Assembly (NCBI GenBank): GCA_051745425.1
Contig: JBNJEB010000092.1
Coordinates: 1-6,161 of the forward strand
Reading direction: 5' to 3'
Length of the DNA stretch: 6,161 nt
From: Halonatronomonas sp051745425
GTDB taxonomy: Bacteria > Bacillota > Halanaerobiia > Halanaerobiales > Halarsenatibacteraceae
Shown: in pieces, positions 1-6,156 of the stretch
Numbering within the stretch: the stretch's first letter is position 1
Layout: each line of letters starts with the position of its first letter
The notes under the pieces: generated by a model
The model's input: only the letters and a program-made list of their open reading frames with translations
Told to the model about the DNA's origin: nothing
The model's database searches: none
Position numbers and translations under genes: made by a program

Positions 1-567
1 CTGCCTCATCTGGCAGAGATGGCTGTATCCCATGCTAAAAGTGGTGCTGATATGGTTGCCCCTTCTGATATGATGGATGGCAGGATTGCTGCAATTAGAA
101 AAGAATTAGATGAGAATAGTTTTAAGGATGTACCTATTATGTCATATGCTGCTAAGTATAATTCAGCATTTTATGGGCCTTTTAGAGAGGCTCAGGGATC
201 AAGTCCTACTGAGGGTGATCGTTCAAGCCATCAGATGGATTTTGCCAATAGCCGGGAGGCTTTAAGAGAAATATGGCTTGATGAGGATGAAGGTGCTGAT
301 ATTTTAATGGTTAAGCCTGCACTGGCTTATTTAGATATTATAAAAGATGTTAGAGAGAAGACTGATTTACCGGTGGCTGCTTATAATGTCAGTGGGGAAT
401 ATTCGCTGGTTCATGCCGGTAGCCAGGCTGGTCTGGTGAATCGCTGGGAGTTGCAATATGAGATCCTGACTGCAATTAAGAGGGCTGGTGCCGATTTGAT
501 TATAAGTTATGCAGCGCTGGAATTTGCCAATAGATTTGCTGAAAGATATGGAAAGAGGGATAATTAA
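1..567 (+). CDS. hemB: Delta-aminolevulinic acid dehydratase (porphobilinogen synthase), 3' part
   Basis: This is a cytoplasmic enzyme that condenses two 5-aminolevulinate molecules to porphobilinogen, an early step of all tetrapyrrole synthesis. The frame is open from base 1, so the gene starts before the window. The 188 visible residues are roughly the C-terminal 60% of a family that is usually about 325 long. Both Schiff-base lysines are present: one in SYAAKYNSAFYGPF (Lys codon 154-156) and one in MVKPALAYLDI (Lys codon 313-315). The APSDMMDGR and SGEYS motifs are also intact. The metal-binding cysteine/aspartate segment lies upstream and cannot be judged. One local oddity is GDRSSHQMD, where the family usually has Tyr before the Gln (His codon 229-231). 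The stop is 1 nt before the next start, so the two genes are co-transcribed and probably translationally coupled. The family assignment is secure. Confidence 0.97.
   Translation: MPHLAEMAVSHAKSGADMVAPSDMMDGRIAAIRKELDENSFKDVPIMSYAAKYNSAFYGPFREAQGSSPTEGDRSSHQMDFANSREALREIWLDEDEGADILMVKPALAYLDIIKDVREKTDLPVAAYNVSGEYSLVHAGSQAGLVNRWELQYEILTAIKRAGADLIISYAALEFANRFAERYGKRDN
555..560 (+). promoter_or_regulatory. Ribosome binding site for the radical SAM gene
   Basis: GAGGGA lies inside the last codons of hemB, with 8 nt between it and the ATG at 569. It decides the start. In-frame ATGs at 509 and 548 have no such spacing, and they would add 20 or 7 residues ahead of the usual beginning of the family, which places the CxxxCxxC motif about 10 residues from the N-terminus. 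Confidence 0.75.
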
Positions 568-568
568 A

Positions 569-1570
569 ATGAAGATGGTTTCCTGGAATATAACCAAGCG
601 CTGTAATTTATACTGTCAGCATTGTTATCGTGAAGCTGGTCCTGAGCTAGATACTTCAGAAGAATTATCTACTGAAGAAGGTTACCAGTTAATAGATGAT
701 CTGGCTGAGCTAGGTTTTAGACTGTTGATTTTAAGTGGTGGAGAGCCACTTTTACGGGACGATCTGGATAGTTTAATTTCATATGCTGATGAAAAAGGTT
801 TATATCCTGTTTTAGGAACAAATGCCCTTGATTTAACTGCTGATAGAATTGAGCGGTTAAAAAATGCCGGTTTAAAGGGTATGGGGATAAGTCTGGACAG
901 TGCCTCTCCTGAAATCCATGATAATTTTAGAGGCCAGGATGGTGCCTGGAAGAATACTGTTGAAAGTATTAAACTTGTCAGAGAGTATGAGATACCGGTG
1001 CAAATAAATACGACTATTTCAGAGCAGAATTTCTTTGAACTTGAGGGTATTATTGAACTGGCCGAAGAATTAGGCGCAAGAGCTGTTCACCCTTTCTTTT
1101 TAGTACCAACTGGCCGGGGTAAGGAGATAGAAGAGGATTCTTTAAGAGGCAGAAAATATCAGGAGATGATAGAATCTATCCTTGATAAAAGCAGGGAAGT
1201 TGAGATAGAATTAAAACCTACCTGTGCACCACAATTCCTGCCGCTGGCAAAAGAAAGGGGTATTGAGATGCGCTTTAGCAGAGGCTGTCTGGCAGGCGTC
1301 TCTTATTGCTGTGTTCTGCCTGAAGGGGAAGTTCATATCTGTCCATATCTGCCTGTGGCAGCAGGCAACTTAAAGGAAGAAAGCTTTATTGAAATCTGGC
1401 AGGATAGCAAGGTTTTTAAAGATTTAAGGGATTATAGTAAATATGAAGGGAAATGTGACAGCTGTAAATATCTTGGAATCTGTGGAGGTTGCAGGGCCAG
1501 AGCTTATTATTATTCTGAAGGCAATTATCTAGCTGGCGATCCCTGGTGTGGAGTTAACTCTAATGAGTAA
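569..1570 (+). CDS. ahbD: Radical SAM/SPASM heme-synthesis enzyme, AhbD-like (NirJ2-type)
   Basis: A 333-residue cytoplasmic iron-sulfur enzyme. The radical SAM cluster motif CNLYCQHC uses Cys12, Cys16 and Cys19. The SAM-binding GGEP is at 57-60, and LVPTGRG, typical of this heme-related group, is at 178-184. The C-terminal SPASM-like part runs C240-x12-G-x4-C258, then C296-x2-C299-x5-C305-x2-C308, then C327, enough ligands for auxiliary [4Fe-4S] binding. AhbD oxidatively decarboxylates two propionates of Fe-coproporphyrin III to the vinyls of heme b. AhbC instead removes two acetates from didecarboxysiroheme. I favour AhbD because GCLAG...CPYLPVAAGN resembles AhbD/NirJ2 proteins more than the NirJ/AhbC C-terminus as I remember them. 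This is inference from recalled motifs. The gene lies between hemB and the siroheme decarboxylase and overlaps the latter by 8 nt, which supports a role in siroheme-dependent heme synthesis. Confidence 0.8.
   Translation: MKMVSWNITKRCNLYCQHCYREAGPELDTSEELSTEEGYQLIDDLAELGFRLLILSGGEPLLRDDLDSLISYADEKGLYPVLGTNALDLTADRIERLKNAGLKGMGISLDSASPEIHDNFRGQDGAWKNTVESIKLVREYEIPVQINTTISEQNFFELEGIIELAEELGARAVHPFFLVPTGRGKEIEEDSLRGRKYQEMIESILDKSREVEIELKPTCAPQFLPLAKERGIEMRFSRGCLAGVSYCCVLPEGEVHICPYLPVAAGNLKEESFIEIWQDSKVFKDLRDYSKYEGKCDSCKYLGICGGCRARAYYYSEGNYLAGDPWCGVNSNE
1550..1553 (+). promoter_or_regulatory. Ribosome binding site for the siroheme decarboxylase gene
   Basis: GGAG lies within the last codons of the radical SAM gene, with 9 nt between it and the ATG at 1563. 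It favours this ATG over the in-frame GTG at 1548, which has no purine-rich site at a useful distance. Confidence 0.65.
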
Positions 1571-2582
1571 ATTAGATGTTGCTGCCAGGGGATTATTAAC
1601 TGAAGCCCAGGAAGGAATTAGACTGGTTAAGCGTCCCTTTAAAGATTTAGCTGAGCAGGTTGGTCTTGAGGAAGATGCTGTTATTAAAATTCTTAATGAA
1701 TTAAAAGGTGATATTATCAGGCGATTTGGCGGGGTCTTTAGATCTGGCCGACTTGGTTTTAAGAGTACCCTGCTGGCGGCTTCTGTAGCTGAAGATCGGA
1801 TTAGAGTTGTGGCTGAAGAAATTAATAAATTGCAAGGGGTTACCCATAATTACAGACGGTCCCATGATTATAATTTATGGTTTACTTTGACTGTTGGCCC
1901 TGAAGCTAGTCTTGAAGAAGAAGTTGAGAAACTGGAAGCAGATCTTGATATTAAAATTTTAAGATTACCTGCTCTTAAGAGATATAAATTAGGGGTTAAG
2001 CTTGATCTCCAGAACAAGCGAAGTATAGAAATTAAAGATAAAGTTTTTGGAGATAAGGTTTCTAATCAGGCGGAAGAGGATCTGCAGGAGATTTATCGGC
2101 CAGATCAACTGGCCAGGAATATAATTGCTCTGCTTCAGGAAGATATTGAATTAATCAAAAGGCCTTTTAAGATGATTGCTAATAAATGTGGCTGCAAAGA
2201 ATATGAAGTTCTTGATAGGCTAAAGAAAATGAAAGAAGCTGGTGCTTTAAAGCGGATAGCCCCTCTTTTATATCATCGCAGGAGTGGTTATCAGGCTAAT
2301 GGAATGGTTGTCTGGGAGATAGATGAAACTGAGATTGATAAAGCCGGTTATCAGCTGGCTGTTTTTGAGCAGGTTAGTCACTGTTATCATCGGCCGGCAC
2401 ATCCACCTGACTGGCCCTATAATCTATATGCAATGACCCATGCTAAATTTCAAAATGAACTGGGAGCTACTGTTAATGAGATGGCAGAGAAGATAGGAGA
2501 TAAGGATTATCAGATTATTTATAGTTTAGAGGAATTTAAAAAATCAAGTATGAAATATTATAGTTTTAATGGGAGTGGTTAA
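1563..2582 (+). CDS. ahbAB: Siroheme decarboxylase, fused AhbA-AhbB (Lrp/AsnC-like fold)
   Basis: A 339-residue protein made of two homologous halves. Siroheme decarboxylase removes two acetate carboxyl groups from siroheme to give 12,18-didecarboxysiroheme. In Desulfovibrio it is a heterodimer of AhbA and AhbB, each resembling Lrp/AsnC transcription factors. Here the N-half (about 1-150) has a winged-helix-like start with LVKRPFKDLA (21-30), then RRFGGVFRSGRLGF (53-66) and THNYRRSHDYNLWFTL (94-109). The C-half (about 180-335) repeats the pattern with LIKRPFKMIA (197-206), HCYHRP (273-278) and WPYNLYAMTH (284-293). The conserved His/Arg/Tyr residues in these segments belong to the tetrapyrrole-handling family, not to DNA-binding regulators. 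The N-half looks AhbA-like and the C-half AhbB-like, but that naming is inference. NirDL of heme d1 synthesis is a comparable fusion, yet hemB and hemL beside it favour heme b. An automatic label of Lrp/AsnC regulator would be wrong. Confidence 0.88.
   Translation: MSKLDVAARGLLTEAQEGIRLVKRPFKDLAEQVGLEEDAVIKILNELKGDIIRRFGGVFRSGRLGFKSTLLAASVAEDRIRVVAEEINKLQGVTHNYRRSHDYNLWFTLTVGPEASLEEEVEKLEADLDIKILRLPALKRYKLGVKLDLQNKRSIEIKDKVFGDKVSNQAEEDLQEIYRPDQLARNIIALLQEDIELIKRPFKMIANKCGCKEYEVLDRLKKMKEAGALKRIAPLLYHRRSGYQANGMVVWEIDETEIDKAGYQLAVFEQVSHCYHRPAHPPDWPYNLYAMTHAKFQNELGATVNEMAEKIGDKDYQIIYSLEEFKKSSMKYYSFNGSG
2571..2575 (+). promoter_or_regulatory. Ribosome binding site for hemL
   Basis: GGGAG lies in the last codons of the decarboxylase gene, with 9 nt between it and the hemL ATG at 2585. 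The site sits before the upstream stop, so translation of the two genes is likely coupled. Confidence 0.65.
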
Positions 2583-2584
2583 AG

Positions 2585-3868
2585 ATGTACGAGAAATCTT
2601 ATGAGGAATATCAGAGAGCCTGTAACTTGCTGCCTGGTGGTGTAAATAGTCCGGCCAGAGCATTTTCATCTGTTAAGGAGAACCCACTATTTATTGAGAA
2701 AGCTAAGGGCAGTAAGATATATGATATTGATGGCAATGAATATATTGATTTCATTGGATCCTGGGGTCCAATGTTATTTGGTCATAATAAAGCCGAGATT
2801 GTAGAGGCAGTAAAAAATCAGCTTGAAAAAGGTACAAGTTATGGTGCACCAACAGTTATTGAGACTGAAATGGCCGAAGAGATAGTTAAGTTGATTCCAT
2901 CTATTGACCGGGTTAGAATGGTTAATTCAGGGACAGAAGCTACTATGAGTGCAATCAGACTGGCCAGGGGTTATACGGATAGGGATAAGATTATAAAGTT
3001 TAATGGTTGTTATCATGGCCATGGCGATAGTTTTCTAATAAAAGCTGGCTCAGGCCAGGCTACTTTAGGTCTGCCAGATAGTCCAGGTGTTCCTGCAGAG
3101 CTTGCCCGTTTAACTATTAGCCTGCCCTATAATGATATGGAAGCTATTAAAGAGGTTTTTGCTGAAGAAGGTGATGAAATTGCGGCTGTTATTCTTGAGC
3201 CTGTTGCTGCCAATATGGGGGTAGTTCCTCCAGCAGAAGGTTATCTTGAATTTTTAAGGGAGATAACTGATGAGCATGGCAGCTTATTAATCTTTGATGA
3301 GGTTATTACTGGTTTTAGAATGGCTTCAGGTGGCGCCCAGGGATATTATGGCGTTGAAGCTGACCTGACCTGCCTGGGTAAGATTATTGGCGGTGGGCTG
3401 CCTGTTGGTGCTTATGGTGGCAAAAAAGTGATTATGGATGAAGTTGCCCCTTCCGGGCCGGTATATCAGGCCGGTACTTTATCAGGGAATCCTCTGGCAA
3501 TGGCGGCAGGTCTGGAGATGATGAAATTGATTCAGGAGCCTGGTGTTTATGTTGAACTTAAGGAGAAGGCTGATTATTTGGCTGCTGGTTTAAGGGAAAT
3601 TGCCGAGGAGTCAAGTCTTAAGTTATCTGTGAATCAGGCCGGAACTTTAGTTAGTCTTTATTTTACTGATAAAGAGGTTATTAATTATGAAACTGCAAAG
3701 ACTTCAGATACCGATATGTATGCTGATTATTTTCAGGAGATGCTGAAAGAAGGTATATACTTAGCCCCTTCTCAGTATGAAGCAATCTTTTTATCTATGG
3801 CTCATGAGAAGGCGGATTTGGATAAGTTTTTAGACTCTGCTAAAATAGCAATAAATCGGATTGGATAA
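2585..3868 (+). CDS. hemL: Glutamate-1-semialdehyde 2,1-aminomutase
   Basis: A 427-residue PLP enzyme of the cytoplasm that converts glutamate-1-semialdehyde to 5-aminolevulinate in the C5 pathway. Its product is the substrate of HemB, encoded in the same operon. The N-terminus has the family signature PGGVNSPARAF (17-27). The PLP phosphate-binding region NSGTEAT is at 114-120 and YHGHGD is at 143-148. Asp238 in FDEVITGFR should pair with the PLP ring nitrogen, and Lys266 in CLGKIIGGGLPVGAYGG is the Schiff-base lysine. YQAGTLSGNPLAMAAGL (294-310) is also typical. Length matches the family (about 430) and the gene is intact. It starts 2 nt after the decarboxylase stop. No clear terminator follows, so transcription may read on into the transporter gene. 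Its presence shows ALA is made from glutamate rather than from glycine and succinyl-CoA. Confidence 0.98.
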   Translation: MYEKSYEEYQRACNLLPGGVNSPARAFSSVKENPLFIEKAKGSKIYDIDGNEYIDFIGSWGPMLFGHNKAEIVEAVKNQLEKGTSYGAPTVIETEMAEEIVKLIPSIDRVRMVNSGTEATMSAIRLARGYTDRDKIIKFNGCYHGHGDSFLIKAGSGQATLGLPDSPGVPAELARLTISLPYNDMEAIKEVFAEEGDEIAAVILEPVAANMGVVPPAEGYLEFLREITDEHGSLLIFDEVITGFRMASGGAQGYYGVEADLTCLGKIIGGGLPVGAYGGKKVIMDEVAPSGPVYQAGTLSGNPLAMAAGLEMMKLIQEPGVYVELKEKADYLAAGLREIAEESSLKLSVNQAGTLVSLYFTDKEVINYETAKTSDTDMYADYFQEMLKEGIYLAPSQYEAIFLSMAHEKADLDKFLDSAKIAINRIG

Positions 3869-3872
3869 ACTT

Positions 3873-3881
3873 TGATATAAT
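3873..3881 (+). promoter_or_regulatory. Extended -10 promoter upstream of the MATE gene
   Basis: TGATATAAT is a full extended -10 element (TG-N-TATAAT) placed just after the hemL stop, with an A/T-rich run behind it. A start of transcription near 3888 would leave a leader of only about 15 nt before the ATG, with the ribosome binding site close to the 5' end. No good -35 hexamer lies 16-18 nt upstream, which extended -10 promoters can tolerate. This is inferred from motif only. Confidence 0.5.
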
Positions 3882-3889
3882 TTTTAACT

Positions 3890-3895
3890 AAAGGG
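3890..3895 (+). promoter_or_regulatory. Ribosome binding site for the MATE transporter gene
   Basis: AAAGGG with 8 nt between it and the ATG at 3904. It supports that start over the out-of-frame ATG at 3896. Confidence 0.6.
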
Positions 3896-3903
3896 ATGGT
3901 TTT

Positions 3904-5298
3904 ATGGTGAATCTGGGACAGTATTATAGTATCTGGAAAGATGCGCTGAGCCTGGCCTGGCCAGTTGTACTTAATCATATATTTACAACTGCTATGCGGA
4001 CAACAGACATGTTGTTAATGGGATTTTTTGGGCCAGCAGCCGTTACTGCTGTTGGCTTGGGTGATGTCTGGGAACGGCTTGTTCTAAGAGTTGGGCTGGG
4101 TCTGGGGACAGGTAGTATAGCTCTAATCTCCCAGGAGACAGGAGTTGAAGAGGTTGGAAGAGGAGCAGAAAGTTCTGATGAAGTATTAACTCAGGTCTTA
4201 CTGACCGGAGTTGTAATTAGTCTGCCATTTATGGTGATTGGTCTTCTTTTTTCGGATTTTTTAATAGCTATTTTAGGTGCTGCCCCAGAGGTTATTCAGC
4301 TTGGCGCTGAATATTTAATGATAATTCTGGCTGCTGCTCCCTTTAGATTAATAACTCTTATATCTGATAGATCATTGCAGGGGACTGGCGATACTAGAAC
4401 ACCGATGGTTGTTAATGTGATTAGTAATGTTGTCAATATAGTATTATCGGTTGGACTGGCCTTAGGAGTTGGGCCATTTCCTGAGATTGGGGTAGTGGGA
4501 GTTGGCTGGGGGACATTTGTTGCTAAACTGGTAGCAGCTATTATGTATCTTGGAATATTTTTACTGTCTTTTAGCCATTTAAGCCTTGGATTGCCTGATG
4601 ATGGTTGGGATTTAATAATTGTTAAACAGTTATTTAAGATTAGTTTACCGAAAATACTTCAGGGTGGTTATCAGAGTTTGATTACATTTCCCTTTAATGC
4701 TCTAGTCTTGCTCTTTGGAACTGAGGCCGCTGCAGCCTATCATATAGCCAGAAGAGTTCATCAGCAGTTAGTTGCTCCTCTGCATAGAGCTTATGGGACT
4801 GTAACGACCATCATGACTGGCAGAGCTTTAGGTATGGATAAACCATTTGAGAGTAAGAAGATAACTGATGCTATGTTATGGCTTACGGCAATTACAATTA
4901 CTGCAGGAGGAGTTATTTTATTTATAGGGGCACCGGCATTAACTGGATTCTTTACTGATGACCTTACCACTTTAAATTATAGTGTTAGCTTTTTAAGAGC
5001 TTTAGGTATTGGAGCACCAATTTTAACTCTTTACGGTGTGCTTTCAGGTCTATTATCTTCTGCCGGTGATACAAGAACGCCATTTTATGGGCTTGTTATG
5101 AGCCAGACAGTCTTTAAATTAGGCTTAAGTTATTTGCTGGCAGTTCCAGTCGGGCTTGGACTGCCAGGCATATTTATAGGAATGGTGCTTGATTTTATAG
5201 CCAGAGCTGGCTGGGTTGCCAGAAGATATCTTTCTGGCAATTGGGCTGAAGAGGCCAGGGTTATGATAGATGAACGGCATAAAAATCAGAGTGACTAA
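3904..5298 (+). CDS. MATE family efflux transporter
   Basis: A 464-residue inner-membrane protein with about 12 hydrophobic segments in two pseudo-symmetric halves, as expected of MATE (NorM/DinF-like) antiporters, which export organic cations or other metabolites using Na+ or H+. The first helix region contains TTDMLLMG (33-40), matching the family's N-terminal Asp-containing motif. The paired family motif appears in both halves: QGTGDTRTP (159-167) and SSAGDTRTP (385-393). The TM2-TM3 loop around 78-95 is rich in charged residues, and a second polar loop lies around 305-320. Length is normal for the family. It follows hemL by 35 nt, a gap that carries its own promoter-like element. The substrate cannot be told from sequence. 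Export of a tetrapyrrole intermediate is a guess suggested only by position, and an ordinary drug or metabolite pump is the default. The 3' end overlaps the ccmD stop on the other strand by 4 nt. Confidence 0.93.
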   Translation: MVNLGQYYSIWKDALSLAWPVVLNHIFTTAMRTTDMLLMGFFGPAAVTAVGLGDVWERLVLRVGLGLGTGSIALISQETGVEEVGRGAESSDEVLTQVLLTGVVISLPFMVIGLLFSDFLIAILGAAPEVIQLGAEYLMIILAAAPFRLITLISDRSLQGTGDTRTPMVVNVISNVVNIVLSVGLALGVGPFPEIGVVGVGWGTFVAKLVAAIMYLGIFLLSFSHLSLGLPDDGWDLIIVKQLFKISLPKILQGGYQSLITFPFNALVLLFGTEAAAAYHIARRVHQQLVAPLHRAYGTVTTIMTGRALGMDKPFESKKITDAMLWLTAITITAGGVILFIGAPALTGFFTDDLTTLNYSVSFLRALGIGAPILTLYGVLSGLLSSAGDTRTPFYGLVMSQTVFKLGLSYLLAVPVGLGLPGIFIGMVLDFIARAGWVARRYLSGNWAEEARVMIDERHKNQSD

Positions 5299-5306
5299 TT
5301 ATTCTG
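5287..5306 (+). terminator. Possible weak terminator at the convergent gene ends
   Basis: On the + strand CAGAGTGA and TTATTCTG can form an 8-bp stem, including two G-U wobbles, around the loop CTAA (5295-5298). It is followed by a U-rich stretch near 5307-5330. Read on the - strand the two wobbles become A-C mismatches, so the stem is weaker there, although ATTTTT follows it. The stem is AU-rich and marginal in stability, so this is a tentative call. Confidence 0.3.
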
Positions 5307-5438
5307 TTCTAATTCTTTTATTTTTTCTTCAAGTATTTCTATTTTTTCATTTAATTCCTGATTGGTTTTACGGACCTTATAGATATAAAAGAATATTAAA
5401 ACCCAAAAAATTATATATGCTGCAGATAAATAATTCAT
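5295..5438 (-). CDS. ccmD: CcmD-like small membrane protein
   Basis: A 47-residue open frame on the - strand, from ATG (5438-5436) to TAG (5297-5295). It begins MNYLSAAYIIFWVLIFFYIY, the usual CcmD pattern of a short Met-Asn-Tyr-Leu start, AAY, then a single membrane helix (about 5-20). A basic stretch KVRK follows (21-24), and then a Glu/Lys-rich amphipathic tail (about 27-46) with a heptad-like spacing of Leu/Ile that may form a coiled coil. In the Ccm system, CcmD is a small inner-membrane partner of CcmC and CcmE that helps release heme-loaded CcmE. The gene follows ccmC by 10 nt, the place expected for ccmD. It has no good ribosome binding site of its own, so translation is probably coupled to ccmC. 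Its stop overlaps the convergent MATE stop by 4 nt. Identification rests on size, topology and position. Confidence 0.85.
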   Translation of the reverse strand: MNYLSAAYIIFWVLIFFYIYKVRKTNQELNEKIEILEEKIKELEQNN

Positions 5439-5448
5439 ATCAGTGGCT

Positions 5449-6156
5449 TTAGGGAGCCATACCCTCCTTTCTTCTTAAGATATTCTGTATTTTTTCAAGT
5501 CGAGATTTATTTTTAAGCTGTTTAAATCTTAATAAAATTAATTGCAGATAAAGTAAAGAGATTGTCAGAACTGAAAAGATAAGAACCTGGATCATTTCTG
5601 TGCTTAACCCTGTGCTACCAATATCTATTACTACAGGATGAATTGTTCTCCACCACCGGATTGAGAAAAAAACCAGTGGAACATTAACAAAAGCTATAAT
5701 CCCGAATACTGCTGTCAGGCGCTGCTGCTTTTCATTCTCTTCTCCCTGAAGAGCAAGCTGGAGAAATAAGTAGCCAAGATACATTAGCCAGAGGATTAAT
5801 GAGGTAGTTAATCGTGGGTCCCAGGTCCACCAGGTATTCCAGGCAGAACGGCCCCAGAGCATGCCGGTAAGCAGCACTATTGTTGTAAAGACAACACCTA
5901 TTTCAGCTGAAGCAAGTGCGATTCTGTGATAGTCAGTTTTTTTTCGGTAGAGATAAAGAATACTGGCAGTAAAAACTATGAAAAAGGCAAAGAATCCTAC
6001 CCAGGCTGAACCAACATGGTAATAGAATATTCTTTGGACATCGCCCATGACCTTTTCTTCAGGGGCATAATGAAAGATTGCAAGAATTGATACAGGAATT
6101 ATTATTCCTAATATATAAAAAAGATATTTCTCTAATTTTATAAGTAAATCAGGCAT
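5449..6156 (-). CDS. ccmC: Heme-handling protein CcmC of cytochrome c maturation system I
   Basis: A 235-residue inner-membrane protein with about six membrane helices (near 8-29, 45-70, 84-104, 117-137, 148-166 and 187-210). CcmC binds heme on the outer side of the membrane and loads it onto the chaperone CcmE. The tryptophan-rich WWD signature WGRSAWNTWWTWDP is at 101-114. The two family histidines that ligate heme are His47 in YYHVGSAW and His173 in RWWRTIHP. Length is normal for CcmC, and shorter than the related CcsA/CcmF proteins. The start ATG is 5 nt from the window edge, so its ribosome binding site and any ccmA/ccmB genes ahead of it lie outside. A strong AAAGGAGGG sequence occurs in the last codons (5470-5462). 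ccmD follows 10 nt downstream. The identification is secure. The exact start is slightly less so because upstream sequence is missing. Confidence 0.95.
   Translation of the reverse strand: MPDLLIKLEKYLFYILGIIIPVSILAIFHYAPEEKVMGDVQRIFYYHVGSAWVGFFAFFIVFTASILYLYRKKTDYHRIALASAEIGVVFTTIVLLTGMLWGRSAWNTWWTWDPRLTTSLILWLMYLGYLFLQLALQGEENEKQQRLTAVFGIIAFVNVPLVFFSIRWWRTIHPVVIDIGSTGLSTEMIQVLIFSVLTISLLYLQLILLRFKQLKNKSRLEKIQNILRRKEGMAP

Noticed and set aside
509..568. Longer N-terminus for the radical SAM protein, starting at 509 or 548
   Set aside because: These bases are hemB coding sequence in another frame. The added residues do not resemble the family, and the ATG at 569 has the well-placed GAGGGA.
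367..597. Open frame of 76 codons on the - strand
   Set aside because: It lies wholly opposite hemB and the start of the radical SAM gene, has no ribosome binding site and encodes nothing recognisable.
1548..1562. GTG start at 1548 for the decarboxylase
   Set aside because: The ATG at 1563 has GGAG at good spacing, while the GTG has no supporting site.
1563..2582. Lrp/AsnC-type transcriptional regulator
   Set aside because: The fold is similar, but two fused copies with HNYRRSHDYNLWF and HCYHRP...WPYNLY motifs among heme genes match siroheme decarboxylase.
569..2582. Heme d1 synthesis (NirJ with NirDL)
   Set aside because: No nirF, nirN, nirS or nirE is visible, and hemB and hemL flank the pair. 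Heme b synthesis is the simpler reading, although the window alone cannot exclude heme d1.
3861..3866. TTGGAT as a -35 box for the MATE promoter
   Set aside because: It is only 9 nt from the TATAAT, too close to act as a -35 element with it.
5270..5452. Open frame of 60 codons on the + strand after the MATE gene
   Set aside because: It is the complement of ccmD, overlaps the MATE end and has no ribosome binding site. Its hydrophobic look comes from the A/T-rich complement of the ccmD coding strand.
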